64,000 nucleotides of DNA from Frigoribacterium sp. MEB024 (GCF_000878135.1 NZ_JXQZ01000002.1:1-64000), one strand, 5' to 3'; positions 34,507 to 43,596 are shown, numbered from the stretch's first letter. Made by a program: numbers and translations. Notes: generated from the letters alone by a model not told the origin.

Positions 34507-35655
34507 TCAGCCCAGGGTCGGGACGGAGGGGTCCCAGTTCTCGGGCAGCTCGGGCGTCGGCTCGAGGGTCGAGTCGACGCGGACGCTCTCGTCGCGTTCG
34601 GCGGACTCGGCGAGCGAGACCATGACGTCGAGGACGTGGAAGGCGAGCTCGCCGGGCACGCGCTCACGGCGTCCCTCGCGGATCGCCTGGGCGAGTTCGG
34701 CGACGCCGGTGCCGCGGGTGAACGTCGAGCCCGTGGCCGCGACGACCGCCGGCTCGTCGGTGCCGGTGTGGACGGTCGTGTCGCCCTCGAACTCGTTCGG
34801 GTCGGGGAACACGGCCGTGCCCTCGGTGCCGGCGATCTCGACGAAGCCGGCACGCGCCAGCTTCGAGTCGAAGCTGAAGACGGCCTGCGCGCTGGCACCG
34901 CTCTCGAACTGCAGCAGGGCGCTGACGTGCGTGGGCACCTCGACGGGGAAGACCGTGCCGGCCTTGGGCCCCGAGCCGATGACGCGGCTGTCGCGCGCCT
35001 TCGACGCCGTGGCCGTGACCTTCGCCACGGGTCCGAACACCTGCACGAGCGTGGTCAGGTAGTACGGGCCGACGTCGAACATCGGACCGGCACCGTACGC
35101 GAAGAGGAACTCGGGGCTCGGGTGCCACGACTCGGGCCCGGGGACCTGGAACAGCGCGAGACCGGTCAGGGGCGTGCCGATGTCACCGCGCTTCACGACC
35201 CGGAGGCCGGTCTGCAGACCGGCGCCGAGGAACGTGTCGGGGGCGACGGCCACGCGGACGCCGGCCTCCTTGGCGGCTGCGAGCAGCCGGGCGCCGCTCT
35301 CGCGGTCGAGCGCGTAGGGCTTCTCGCCCCAGACGTGCTTGCCGGCGGCGACGGCCTGCAGGGCCACGTCCACGTGGGCCGCCGGGATCGTCAGGTTCAC
35401 GACGATCTCGACGTCGTCGAGGGCGAGCAGCTCGTCGACCGTGCCGCTGGCGGGGACGCCCCACTTCTCGGCCTGGGCCGCGGCGCGGTCCTGGTCGATG
35501 TCGGCGACGAAGAGGACCTTCAGGTCGGGGAACTGCGTGAGGTTGCCGAGGTACTGGTCGCTGATCACGCCGGCGCCGATGACCCCGACGCCGACCGGGC
35601 CGGTCTTGCCGTCGGAGGCGACGGCGGGGCGCGAGGCGGTGGTCACGTCGCTCAT
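34507..35655 (-). CDS. Gfo/Idh/MocA-family oxidoreductase (2)
   Basis: This 382-residue protein has the NAD(P)-binding motif GVGVIGAGVISDQYLG near residue 20 and the family motif GEKPYAL near residue 110, followed by DVGPYYLTTLVQVFG in the catalytic domain. It is divergent in sequence from the other Gfo/Idh/MocA protein of the locus, so it probably acts on a different step or substrate. The ATG at 35655 overlaps the stop of the isomerase-like gene (ATGA). The binding-protein gene follows after a repeat-containing gap. Confidence 0.85.
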   Translation of the reverse strand: MSDVTTASRPAVASDGKTGPVGVGVIGAGVISDQYLGNLTQFPDLKVLFVADIDQDRAAAQAEKWGVPASGTVDELLALDDVEIVVNLTIPAAHVDVALQAVAAGKHVWGEKPYALDRESGARLLAAAKEAGVRVAVAPDTFLGAGLQTGLRVVKRGDIGTPLTGLALFQVPGPESWHPSPEFLFAYGAGPMFDVGPYYLTTLVQVFGPVAKVTATASKARDSRVIGSGPKAGTVFPVEVPTHVSALLQFESGASAQAVFSFDSKLARAGFVEIAGTEGTAVFPDPNEFEGDTTVHTGTDEPAVVAATGSTFTRGTGVAELAQAIREGRRERVPGELAFHVLDVMVSLAESAERDESVRVDSTLEPTPELPENWDPSVPTLG

Positions 35656-36395
35656 GCGCGGACCCCCTGCAGGAACTCGAGGCTGTCGGCGAGGGCGGTG
35701 AACACGTCACCGGCGTGGTCGTCGAGCTCGACGACGGGCGTGGCCTGGCGGGCCGCCTGCAGGATGTCGCGGACGGGCATGGAGCCGCGACCGACGGCGA
35801 CCTGCTCGACGTCGTTCTTGTTCTTCGGACCGTCCTTCACGTGGAGGAACCGGACCTTGTCACCCAGGCGGGCGAGCAGCTCGGCGGCGTCGACGCCGCC
35901 GACCTCGACCCAGTAGGTGTCGATCTCGAGCACGACGTTCGCGGGCAGGGCCGCGGCGAACACCTCGAGGGCGGGGGTGCCGTCGATCAGGTTCTCCAGC
36001 TCGAAGGCGTGGTTGTGGTAGCCGATGGTGAGGTCGTGGGCCGCGGCCGCGTCGGCGATCTCGCCGAGCTCCTTCGCGATCGCCTCGACGTCCTCGCGGG
36101 TGACCCAGCGGGTCTCGTCGATGTGCGGGTCGATGATCGTGCCGACCCCGAGACGGGTGGCGGCGGCGAAGATGGGCTCGAGGTCCTTGCCGATCAGGCC
36201 GACGTGGGCGCTGGGCGCGGTGAGCCCGGCGGCCGGGAGGGCCTCGGCGTACTCGTCGACGCGGTCGACGAACGCGTAGGGCTCGACCTGGGTGTAGCCG
36301 AGGTCGGCGATGCGCTTCAGGGTGCCGGGCAGGTCGGCGGCGATGGCGTCTCTGACCGTGTAGAGCTGGACCGAGATCGGGCTTGCGGTGGTCAC
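35652..36395 (-). CDS. Sugar phosphate isomerase/epimerase-family TIM-barrel protein (2)
   Basis: This 247-residue protein has the xylose-isomerase-like barrel with likely metal ligands in IGYHNHAFELE, VLEIDTYWVEVGG, FLHVKDG and PVVELDDHAG. It opens with ISVQLYTVRDAI, common in this family. It is the first gene of the operon that faces the ROK repressor. The GTG at 36395 follows GAGGAGACACC. Being coupled to the second Gfo/Idh/MocA gene, it probably works on that enzyme's product or substrate. Confidence 0.85.
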   Translation of the reverse strand: MTTASPISVQLYTVRDAIAADLPGTLKRIADLGYTQVEPYAFVDRVDEYAEALPAAGLTAPSAHVGLIGKDLEPIFAAATRLGVGTIIDPHIDETRWVTREDVEAIAKELGEIADAAAAHDLTIGYHNHAFELENLIDGTPALEVFAAALPANVVLEIDTYWVEVGGVDAAELLARLGDKVRFLHVKDGPKNKNDVEQVAVGRGSMPVRDILQAARQATPVVELDDHAGDVFTALADSLEFLQGVRA

Positions 36396-36516
36396 CAGGG
36401 GTGTCTCCTCTTCCGAGTGGATGTGCGACGGCGACGGGCACCGTCGGGGACTCTCAGCGGTCGAGCCGTCGACCGGTCACCCCCGGAAGAGTGGCGGTCG
36501 GCGTCGACCGAGACTC

Positions 36517-36545
36517 ACCATAGGACCGCTTCTGTCGACCCGCAA
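36517..36545 (-). promoter_or_regulatory. Promoter of the sugar operon
   Basis: On the minus strand TTGCGG (36540-36545) and TATGGT (36517-36522) are exactly 17 bases apart. GTCGAC copies at 36503, 36534 and 36552 lie in and around it and could be operator parts, although GTCGAC is common in this DNA. Confidence 0.55.
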
Positions 36546-36600
36546 GCAAAAGTCGACGTTTTTTCGGCGAGGTTCTCTCGGCCGTCGTCGAGGCCTGTGG

Positions 36601-36606
36601 TTTACT
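36601..36606 (+). promoter_or_regulatory. Leaderless-type -10 box for the ROK gene
   Basis: TTTACT stands six bases before the ATG at 36613, and no ribosome binding site is seen. Confidence 0.45.
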
Positions 36607-36612
36607 GCTGCC

Positions 36613-37803
36613 ATGTCCGACACGACGCGGTCGTCCGCCCTCGGCAGCACGGGAGCCAGCGAGATCTTCCAGCTGCTCCGCGACGGCGCACCGCGCACCC
36701 GGGCCGAACTCGCGGCGATGACCGGCCTCGCCCGGTCGACCATCGGTCTGCGACTCGACGTCCTCGCCGAGCTCGGTCTCGTCGGCCCCTACGCCGACGC
36801 CGTCTCGACCGGCGGCCGCCCGCCCTCGCGCGTGGCCCTCGTCCCCTCGGCCCGCGTCGTCCTGGCCGCCGACTTCGGAGCGGGCCACGTCAACCTCGCC
36901 CTGACCGACCTGATGGGCGTCGAACTGACCAGCGACCGTCGCCTGATCGACATCGCCGACGGGCCCGAGACGACCCTCGGCGGCATGGTCACCGGGGCCG
37001 ATGCCCTCCTCGACCGGCTCGGTCGCACCCGCGACGACCTGATCGGCGTGGGCATCGGCCTGCCCGGCCCCGTGCAGTTCAGCACGGGACGACCGGTCAA
37101 CCCGCCGATCATGCCCGGTTGGGACGGCTTCGACGTGCCGGGGTGGGTCAGACGCCACCTCGACGTGCCCGTCCTCGTCGACAACGACGTCAACATCATG
37201 GCCCTCGGCGAGCGCAGCCACGCGTGGCCGGGCACCGACCACTTCCTGTTCGTCAAGGTCGCCACCGGCATCGGCTCGGGCATCATCTCCGGTGGTCGCC
37301 TGCAGCGCGGTGCCCAGGGCATCGCGGGCGACATCGGCCACGTGCAGATCCCGCGGGGGGCCGGCGTCGTCTGCCACTGCGGCAACGTCGGCTGTCTCGA
37401 GGCCGTCGCCTCGGGCCCGGCCCTCGCCCGCTCGCTGCGAGCCCTCGGCCACGACTGCGAGGGGGGCCGCCAGGTCGTCGAACTCGTCCGGGCCGGCAAC
37501 GTCGACGCGGTGCAGGCCGTGCGGCAGGCGGGTCGCGACCTCGGCGAGGTGCTGACCGCCTGCGTCAACATGATCAACCCCTCGGTCATCGCGATCGGCG
37601 GCTCGATGGCGCAGGCCGGCGAGCACCTGCTGGCGGGCGTGCGCGAGGTCGTCTACCAGCGCTCGATGCCGCTCGCGACCGAGCACCTGAGCATCGTGCC
37701 GTCCCGGGCGGGCGACCGGGCGGGGCTCATGGGGGCGAGCATGCTCGCCATCCACCACGCCCTCTCCCCCGCCGCCATCGACGAACTCGCCGCCGCCGTC
37801 TGA
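36613..37803 (+). CDS. ROK-family transcriptional repressor
   Basis: This 396-residue protein has an N-terminal winged helix (PRTRAELAAMTGLARSTIGLRLDVLAELGLV). A ROK sugar-kinase-like domain follows, with LAADFGAGHVNLALTD, a VDNDVNIMALGE ligand loop and the zinc-binding signature VCHCGNVGCLEAVAS. The presence of the DNA-binding domain marks it as a NagC/XylR-type regulator rather than a kinase. It faces the sugar operon across 217 bp and very likely represses it until a sugar or sugar phosphate binds. The short leaderless-type promoter supports the ATG at 36613. Confidence 0.88.
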   Translation: MSDTTRSSALGSTGASEIFQLLRDGAPRTRAELAAMTGLARSTIGLRLDVLAELGLVGPYADAVSTGGRPPSRVALVPSARVVLAADFGAGHVNLALTDLMGVELTSDRRLIDIADGPETTLGGMVTGADALLDRLGRTRDDLIGVGIGLPGPVQFSTGRPVNPPIMPGWDGFDVPGWVRRHLDVPVLVDNDVNIMALGERSHAWPGTDHFLFVKVATGIGSGIISGGRLQRGAQGIAGDIGHVQIPRGAGVVCHCGNVGCLEAVASGPALARSLRALGHDCEGGRQVVELVRAGNVDAVQAVRQAGRDLGEVLTACVNMINPSVIAIGGSMAQAGEHLLAGVREVVYQRSMPLATEHLSIVPSRAGDRAGLMGASMLAIHHALSPAAIDELAAAV

Positions 37804-37819
37804 CCTCCCGCACGCGGCG

Positions 37820-37852
37820 CGCGCCTCCTGGTCCGCGACACGAGGAGGCGCG
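37820..37852. repeat. Inverted pair of the AGGAGGCGCG motif
   Basis: CGCGCCTCCT (37820-37829) and AGGAGGCGCG (37843-37852) form a 10-bp hairpin with a 13-base loop. It lies between the ROK gene and the YqaJ gene and could terminate the former. Confidence 0.5.
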
Positions 37853-37892
37853 GGTGTCGTCCCCACGCCCGTCGCGAGGGACAATGGTCACC

Positions 37893-38633
37893 ATGACCGT
37901 CGTCCAACCCATGCTCGCCCTGTGGGACGACGACGAGCCGGCGACCCCCGCCGCGCCTCCTGCGCACCTGACGCGCGTGCTGGCCGACTCGTCGGACCGC
38001 ATCGCGTGGCTCCGCGCCCGCAGCCAGGGCATCACGGCCACCGACGTCGCCCGACTGTCGAGCCCGCGAGCCGTGCAGGCCGTCGTGCTCGACAAGCTCT
38101 ACGGCAACGGCTTCGGCGGCAACGCCTACACCGACCACGGGCGGGCGCGGGAGCCCGAGATCGCCCGGTGGGTGCTGCAGCGGCACGGCATCGAGTCCAG
38201 CCAGAAGCTCTTCCACGCCGCCGGTCAGCGCCGCCACCTGGCCACTCCCGACGGCGTGACCGTCCGAACCGACGGGACCGTCGAGCTCTGCGAGATCAAG
38301 ACGACGAAGAAAGCGTGGTCGTCGATCCCCCGCTCGTACCTGCGTCAGGTCGCGTGGCAGCAGTACGTGCTCGGTGCCGAGCGCACCCTCGTGGTGTGGG
38401 AGCAGCACACCGACTTCGTTCCCGTGCACGGCGACCCGCAGTGCCGCTGGGTCGAGCGCGACGAGGACGAGATCCACCGGCTCGTTGCCCTGGCCGACCA
38501 GGTGCTCGACACCCTCGCGCGGCAGGCGCCGGTCGACCCCTTCGCCCCGGGTGGCAGGGCCTCGGCGCCGCCACCTGATGCCTACGGGGCCTACGAGGCC
38601 TACGAACCGCCGCCCTACGACCCGCTGCGCTGA
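37893..38633 (+). CDS. YqaJ-type (lambda exonuclease-like) nuclease
   Basis: This 246-residue protein matches the YqaJ viral-recombinase/PD-(D/E)XK fold. It shows RSQGITATDVARLSS at the start, GRAREPEIARWVLQRHG, a substrate Asp in TVRTDGTVELCEIKTTKKAW with the ExK pair, and QVAWQQYVLGAERTLVVWE. Phage members resect DNA ends for recombination; chromosomal single copies in actinobacteria have no proven role. No recombinase partner is nearby. ATG 37893 (GACAAT seven bases upstream) is preferred over ATG 37884. A Tyr/Pro-rich tail ends the protein, whose last 19 bases overlap the convergent gene. Confidence 0.75.
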   Translation: MTVVQPMLALWDDDEPATPAAPPAHLTRVLADSSDRIAWLRARSQGITATDVARLSSPRAVQAVVLDKLYGNGFGGNAYTDHGRAREPEIARWVLQRHGIESSQKLFHAAGQRRHLATPDGVTVRTDGTVELCEIKTTKKAWSSIPRSYLRQVAWQQYVLGAERTLVVWEQHTDFVPVHGDPQCRWVERDEDEIHRLVALADQVLDTLARQAPVDPFAPGGRASAPPPDAYGAYEAYEPPPYDPLR

Positions 38634-39256
38634 GGCACGGGCCGATCCGGGTCGAGCAGGCGCAGCCGTGACGCCGTCACGACGAGCGCTCCGATCGCCG
38701 TGACCGAGACGGCGATGCCCGCGCACCAGAGGGCCACGACACCCCCGCCGAGCGTCGCCACGTCGAGGAACGGGTACGGCACGAAATCGGCACCACGGGC
38801 CAGCACGACGACCACCCAGACGAGCGGGAAGGCCAGGAACTGCCACACCCGCCGCCAGGGCTGACGGCCACGGTCCGCGAAGACGAGCCAGTCGAGCACC
38901 ACGTAGAGCGGGATCACCCGGTGGAAGACGTCGCTCGCCCACCCCACCGTGTAGGGGTCGTCCGAGGGCAACCCGGCGAGCAGCAGGTTGAAGACCAGCC
39001 CGGTCAGCGCGATGTAGGTCGTGGCGCCGGCCCGCAGCGCGACCGTCCATCGGGGCGGCGTCGCGCGACGCAGGACCGTGGACGCGCCGACCAGCAGGGC
39101 GAACAGCACGATCAGGTTGCTCTGGATCGTGAAGTACCCGAAGAAGTCGACGAAGCGGTACCCCGGGTCGCGCAGGCTGTTCTCCCACTGGGCCACGACG
39201 GCGACGAGGACCGCGACCGCGGCCGCGACGCGCAGGACGGCGACCGATGCTCTCAT
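38615..39256 (-). CDS. Pr6Pr-family integral membrane protein
   Basis: This 213-residue protein has about six hydrophobic segments and matches the Pr6Pr (FAR-17a/AIG1-like) family of unknown function. Features are FFGYFTIQSNLIVLFALL, ALTGLVFNLLLAG and FHRVIPLYVVLDWLVFA. TACGGT six bases before the ATG at 39256 supports the start. Its 3' end overlaps the convergent YqaJ gene by 19 bases. No functional link to neighbours is seen. Confidence 0.75.
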   Translation of the reverse strand: MRASVAVLRVAAAVAVLVAVVAQWENSLRDPGYRFVDFFGYFTIQSNLIVLFALLVGASTVLRRATPPRWTVALRAGATTYIALTGLVFNLLLAGLPSDDPYTVGWASDVFHRVIPLYVVLDWLVFADRGRQPWRRVWQFLAFPLVWVVVVLARGADFVPYPFLDVATLGGGVVALWCAGIAVSVTAIGALVVTASRLRLLDPDRPVPQRSGS

Positions 39257-39262
39257 GCCCAC

Positions 39263-39268
39263 ACCGTA
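39263..39268 (-). promoter_or_regulatory. Leaderless-type -10 box for the Pr6Pr gene
   Basis: On the minus strand TACGGT lies six bases before the ATG at 39256. Confidence 0.45.
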
Positions 39269-39385
39269 CCCATCATCGTTTCCCTCTCGGTGACACCCGC
39301 GAAACACGGGTGACTCATCCGTCCCGTTGACTGACGTGACCACCGCGCCGGAGCCACGGCGCACACGAGCCGACAGGGGCCGCCG

Positions 39386-40372
39386 ATGGAGACGACGACG
39401 CAGACGACGATGCGGGCGATGGTGATCGAGCGGACGGGCGGGCCCGAGCAGCTCGTCGCCGCCGACGTGCCCTACCCGCGACGGGTCAACGCCGAGGTGC
39501 TCGTGCGCGTCGTCGCCGCCGGCGTCAACCGCTTCGACCTGGAGACCCGGGCCGGTCGCGGCGACAGCGACGCCATCCCGGCGTTCCCGGCCGTGCTGGG
39601 CCACGACTTCAGCGGCGTCGTCGTCGAGACGCCGTACGCGGCCCACCCCTTGAGTCCGGGTGACGCCGTCTACGGCATGGCCCCGTGCCCGCGCTCCGGT
39701 GGCAGCTACGCCGAGTACATCAGCGTCCCCTCGCTGTCGGTGTCCCGGAAGCCCGCAGCCCTGTCACACCTCGAGGCCGCCGCCGTGCCGCTCGCGGCGC
39801 TCACGGCCTGGGGGATGGTTGTGGACGTGGCCAAGGCCCACGAGGGCCAGCGCCTCCTGATCAACGCCGGGGCGGGTGGGGTGGGGCACTTCGCCGTGCA
39901 GTTCGCCTCGTACTTCGGCGCGCACGTCGTCGCGACCGGCTCGCAGGGCAACTCGGCCTGGCTGCGCGAGCTCGGCGCCGCCGAGGTCGTCGACTACGGC
40001 GCGGCCGACGTCGACCGCAGCGTCCGCCAGGTCGACGTCGTGATCAACCTGGTCGACGACGACGTCGAGGCCGATCGATCGCTGAGACTGCTCCGCCCCG
40101 GAGGACTCGCCGTCCACGCGCCGCTCTCCTCGGGCCCCGCCTTCGCCGAGAAGGCCGCCCAGGCCGGCATCCGGTCGACCGGGTTCGCCGTCTCCCCCGA
40201 CGGAGCCACGCTGGCGGTCATCTCACGACTGCTCGACTCGGGTGACGTGCGGGTCTACGTCGACGAGGTCTACGACCTGGTCGACGCCCGTGACGCCCAC
40301 ACGCGCCTCGAACGCTCGCACACCCGCGGCAAGCTCGTGCTGCGTGTCGCCGACGACACCGAGGCCGCCTGA
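39386..40372 (+). CDS. Quinone oxidoreductase-like MDR protein
   Basis: This 328-residue protein is a zinc-free medium-chain dehydrogenase/reductase. It has a GroES-like N-terminal domain (MVIERTGGPEQLVAADVPYPRR, then AGVNRFDLETRAGRG and LGHDFSGVV) and a Rossmann domain with the nucleotide-binding motif NAGAGGVGHFAVQFA. No cysteine cluster for structural zinc is seen. Such enzymes reduce quinones or enones with NADPH; the physiological substrate is unknown. AGGGG precedes the ATG at 39386. The gene stands alone. Confidence 0.82.
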   Translation: METTTQTTMRAMVIERTGGPEQLVAADVPYPRRVNAEVLVRVVAAGVNRFDLETRAGRGDSDAIPAFPAVLGHDFSGVVVETPYAAHPLSPGDAVYGMAPCPRSGGSYAEYISVPSLSVSRKPAALSHLEAAAVPLAALTAWGMVVDVAKAHEGQRLLINAGAGGVGHFAVQFASYFGAHVVATGSQGNSAWLRELGAAEVVDYGAADVDRSVRQVDVVINLVDDDVEADRSLRLLRPGGLAVHAPLSSGPAFAEKAAQAGIRSTGFAVSPDGATLAVISRLLDSGDVRVYVDEVYDLVDARDAHTRLERSHTRGKLVLRVADDTEAA

Positions 40373-40414
40373 CCCGGCTCCTGGAGGGGACGCCGAGGCC
40401 CGGCGTGGACGGGC

Positions 40415-40951
40415 CTAGATCCGACGCTCGAGGACGAAGTCCTGCTGCAGGTCGTCGCCGAGGGCGAAGGTCTTCGTCCCGACCCGCACGAGTCCGTGCT
40501 TGGCGTAGAAGCGCAGCGCGCGCTCGTTCTGCTGGTTGACGCCGAGCCACACCGAGGAGGCGCCGGTCGCGCGGGCTGCCTCGAGGGTCGCCGCCATCAG
40601 GGTCGAGGCCGCCCCCGTGCCGTGACCCTGCGGCATGACGTAGAACTTGCTCAGCTCGACGGTCGGGCGGGACGAGACGGTCGCCGCGACGTCGGCGTCG
40701 TCCGGATCCCCCGCGACCATCATGCTGTAGCCGAGGGCGCCTTGGGCCGTGGGGTCCACGGCCAACAGGACGATGCGGGTGACGTCGGCGAGGTACCTCG
40801 TGAAGGCCTCCTCCGACAGAACCGTGGTGACGACCCGGGCGATGTCGGCGAGGTCCGACCCGGGCGGGCAGGCGAGCGGGAAGGTCACCGCGGCGACCTC
40901 GGCGAGCAGGGCGGCGTCGGTCGGGAGGGCGGGGCGCACGGTGACGGTCAT
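40415..40951 (-). CDS. GNAT-family N-acetyltransferase
   Basis: This 178-residue protein has the acetyl-CoA binding motif A as ELSKFYVMPQGHGTGAASTLM and the later ALRFYAKHGLVRVGTKTF typical of GNATs. The acceptor is unknown. CACCAT six bases before the ATG at 40951 fits a leaderless start. A strong hairpin separates it from rplA upstream, so it is not part of the ribosomal operon. Confidence 0.8.
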   Translation of the reverse strand: MTVTVRPALPTDAALLAEVAAVTFPLACPPGSDLADIARVVTTVLSEEAFTRYLADVTRIVLLAVDPTAQGALGYSMMVAGDPDDADVAATVSSRPTVELSKFYVMPQGHGTGAASTLMAATLEAARATGASSVWLGVNQQNERALRFYAKHGLVRVGTKTFALGDDLQQDFVLERRI

Positions 40952-41010
40952 CTGCCCATGGTGCCCCACCCTCGCCTCCTCACCCGACCACCGGCCGGAT
41001 GACGACGACG

Positions 41011-41042
41011 AAGGCCGCCCCACTCGAGAGTGGGACGGCCTT
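41011..41042. terminator. Terminator after rplA
   Basis: AAGGCCG-c-CCCACT pairs with AGTGGG-a-CGGCCTT around a 4-base loop, with one mismatch. It begins about 34 bp after the rplA stop codon. Confidence 0.65.
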
Positions 41043-41075
41043 CGGGCGACGCGAGGTCTTCGAGGTCGGGTGGAC

Positions 41076-41765
41076 CTAGAAGACGTTGATGTCGAGGGGG
41101 ATGCCCGGACCGAAGGTCGTCGAGAGCGTGCCCTTGGTGATGTAGCGGCCCTTGGACGAGGACGGCTTCAGACGGACGACCTCTTCGAGGGCGGCGTCGA
41201 GGTTGGTGTTCAGCTGCTCTTCCGAGAAGCCGGCCTTGCCGATGACGAAGTGCACGTTGCTGTGCTTGTCGACACGGAACTCGATCTTTCCGCCCTTGAT
41301 GTCGTTGACGGCCTGCGCGACGTTGGGGGTCACGGTGCCGGTCTTCGGGTTGGGCATGAGGCCACGGGGGCCGAGCACCTTGCCGAGACGACCGACCTTG
41401 CCCATGAGCTCGGGGGTCGAGACGGCCGAGTCGAACGACGTGTAGCCGCCGGCGACCTTCTCGATGAGCTCGTCGCCACCGACCTCGTCGGCGCCTGCCG
41501 CGATGGCGGCCTCGGCGGCCGCACCCGTCGCGAAGACGATGACGCGGGCGGTCTTGCCCGTGCCGTGCGGCAGGATGACGGTGCCGCGCACCATCTGGTC
41601 GGCCTTGCGGGGGTCGACGCCGAGCTTCAACGCGACCTCGACGGTCGAGTCGAACTTCTTCGAACCGGTCTCACGAGCGACGGCGACGGCCTCGCTGGTG
41701 CTGTAGAACTTGCCTGCCTCGATCTTCTCGGCAGCGGCGCGGTACGCCTTGGACTTCTGAGCCAT
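41076..41765 (-). CDS. rplA: Ribosomal protein L1
   Basis: This 229-residue protein is L1, which binds 23S rRNA at the exit-site stalk. Typical segments are [53 protein letters not shown] and [16 protein letters not shown]. The ATG at 41765 follows AAGAGGTCCAAC. It is co-transcribed with rplK upstream. In many bacteria L1 represses its own operon; no leader site was checked here. Confidence 0.95.
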   Translation of the reverse strand: MAQKSKAYRAAAEKIEAGKFYSTSEAVAVARETGSKKFDSTVEVALKLGVDPRKADQMVRGTVILPHGTGKTARVIVFATGAAAEAAIAAGADEVGGDELIEKVAGGYTSFDSAVSTPELMGKVGRLGKVLGPRGLMPNPKTGTVTPNVAQAVNDIKGGKIEFRVDKHSNVHFVIGKAGFSEEQLNTNLDAALEEVVRLKPSSSKGRYITKGTLSTTFGPGIPLDINVF

Positions 41766-41865
41766 GTTGGACCTCTTCGTACTGGGGACGTGGTTGCGAG
41801 CCTGGCCGGCTCTCCCACTGATGTCAGGGTCGTGCAGGCGGGTCGCCTGCACGAAGGGGTGCTGC

Positions 41866-42297
41866 TTAGGCGTCGACCGTGATGCCCATGGAACGGGCGG
41901 TGCCGGCGATGATCTTCGCCGCGGCGTCGATGTCGTTGGCGTTGAGGTCGGCCTGCTTGGTCGTCGCGATCTCGCGCACCTGGTCCATGGTCAGCTTGCC
42001 GACCTTGGTGGTGTGCGGGGTACCCGAACCCTTGGCGACGCCGGCAGCCTTCTTGATGAGCTCGGCGGCGGGCGGGGTCTTCAGGATGAACGTGAACGAA
42101 CGGTCTTCGTAGACCGTGATCTCGACGGGGACGACGTTGCCGCGCTGCGACTCGGTCGCCGCGTTGTACGCCTTGCAGAACTCCATGATGTTCACGCCGT
42201 GCTGACCCAGGGCCGGGCCGATGGGCGGGGCGGGGTTCGCGGCGCCGGCGTTGATCTGAAGCTTGATCAGACCCGTGACCTTCTTTTTCGGTGCCAT
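41866..42297 (-). CDS. rplK: Ribosomal protein L11
   Basis: This 143-residue protein is L11, part of the GTPase-associated centre. It starts [18 protein letters not shown] and has [33 protein letters not shown] and a C-terminal [22 protein letters not shown] stands before the ATG at 42297. The order nusG-rplK-rplA is standard. Confidence 0.95.
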   Translation of the reverse strand: MAPKKKVTGLIKLQINAGAANPAPPIGPALGQHGVNIMEFCKAYNAATESQRGNVVPVEITVYEDRSFTFILKTPPAAELIKKAAGVAKGSGTPHTTKVGKLTMDQVREIATTKQADLNANDIDAAAKIIAGTARSMGITVDA

Positions 42298-42406
42298 TGT
42301 TCTTTTCCTTCTTGTGGGGTTCGAGCAGATCGCGGTCGCGAACTGCTCTCCCGGTGGCCCGCGGCGCGGACTCCGGTGATCTGAAAACTTGGGGGGTGTG
42401 TGCCTG

Positions 42407-43501
42407 TCAGAGCTTCGTGACCTGGTCGAAGCTGAGCTCGACCGGCGTCTCGCGCTCGAACAGCGAGACGAGCACGGTGAGCTTGCCGCTCTCGGGCTTG
42501 ATCTCGTTGATCGTACCGGGAAGTCCGGCGAAGGACCCCTCTTTGATCGTGATCGTCTCGCCGATCTCGAAGTCGACCTCGGCGGGGATGACCCGCTGGG
42601 CCTGCTTCCCGCCCTTGACGCCGCCCTTGGCGGGGGCCGGGGTCGTGTCGACCTGGACGAGGCTCTTCAGCATGTTGAAGGCCTCTTCGAAACGCAGCGG
42701 CGTCGGGTTGTGGGCGTTGCCCACGAATCCGGTGACGCCGGGGGTGTGCCGGACGACGGACCAGCTGTCCTCGTTGAGGTCGAGACGCACGAGCACGTAG
42801 CCGGGGATGCGGACGCGGGTGACGAGCTTGCGCTGGCCGTTCTTGATCTCGACCACGTCTTCCATCGGGACCTCTACCTGGTAGATGTAGTCCTCCATGG
42901 TCATCGAGACCATGCGGTTCTCGATGTTCTGCTTCACGCGACGCTCGAAGCCGGCGTACGAGTGGATGACGTACCACTTGCCGGGCTTGCCACGCAGCTC
43001 GTAGCGGAAGGCCTCGTAGGGGTCGACCTCGGCGGGCTCGTCGTCCTCGACCTCGGTGGCGGACACGTCGACGTCGACGTCGTCGTGCGCGATCTCGGCG
43101 TCGGCGTCCTGGACGGACTGCTCGGCCTCGGCGATGACGGCGTTCGCCGCGGGGGCGTCACCCTCGTCGGCGGCCTGCTCGGCCTCGGAGTCGGCCTCGT
43201 CGTCGGTCGCCTCGACGGCGGCCTCGGCCTCGAAGGCGTCGTCGATGTCGAGGGCGTCGTCGACGACGGCGTCGGCCTCGGGGTCGCGCGCCTCGGCCAG
43301 CGTGTCGAGGAGTCCGTCGAGGTCGCTCGTGTCGGTCGAACCGGCGTCGCCCTCGTCGACGACCGAGAGGGCCTCGGACTCGGCGGGCTCGACGGCGTCC
43401 TCGTCGGCGGCCAGGGTGCCGCCCTCTTGGGCCTCTTCGACCTCGGAGGACTGCTCGGCAGCGGTGGCGAGGTCGATGTCGTCGCGCTCGTTGTCAGGCA
43501 A
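42407..43501 (-). CDS. nusG: Transcription factor NusG with long acidic N-terminal extension
   Basis: This protein of about 364 residues ends in a complete NusG: the NGN domain ([47 protein letters not shown]) and a KOW domain ([18 protein letters not shown]). Roughly the first 160 residues are an Asp/Glu/Ala-rich tail not found in E. coli NusG. NusG binds RNA polymerase and couples it to Rho or the ribosome. A TTG at 43501 is chosen as start because GAAAGAAG lies five bases before it; no ATG or GTG fits as well. It follows secE. Confidence 0.9.
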   Translation of the reverse strand: MPDNERDDIDLATAAEQSSEVEEAQEGGTLAADEDAVEPAESEALSVVDEGDAGSTDTSDLDGLLDTLAEARDPEADAVVDDALDIDDAFEAEAAVEATDDEADSEAEQAADEGDAPAANAVIAEAEQSVQDADAEIAHDDVDVDVSATEVEDDEPAEVDPYEAFRYELRGKPGKWYVIHSYAGFERRVKQNIENRMVSMTMEDYIYQVEVPMEDVVEIKNGQRKLVTRVRIPGYVLVRLDLNEDSWSVVRHTPGVTGFVGNAHNPTPLRFEEAFNMLKSLVQVDTTPAPAKGGVKGGKQAQRVIPAEVDFEIGETITIKEGSFAGLPGTINEIKPESGKLTVLVSLFERETPVELSFDQVTKL

Positions 43502-43596
43502 GGGTTCTTCTTTCGATCGGGGTTGTCGGGTGCACGTGCTCGAGGGCACGGGACCCGCTCACGTGGTGCTCGGGGAGTCGGCCGGAGGGTGGCGTG

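Noticed and set aside
31903-35916. A 1,337-codon open frame on the plus strand opposite the sugar operon.
   Set aside because: It mirrors the minus-strand genes, whose products are clear family members. Its own translation is Val/Gly/Asp/Arg-rich without domains, a usual shadow in very GC-rich DNA.
36503-36557. GTCGAC copies as firm ROK operators.
   Set aside because: GTCGAC is frequent throughout this GC-rich sequence, so its recurrence near the promoter is weak evidence by itself.
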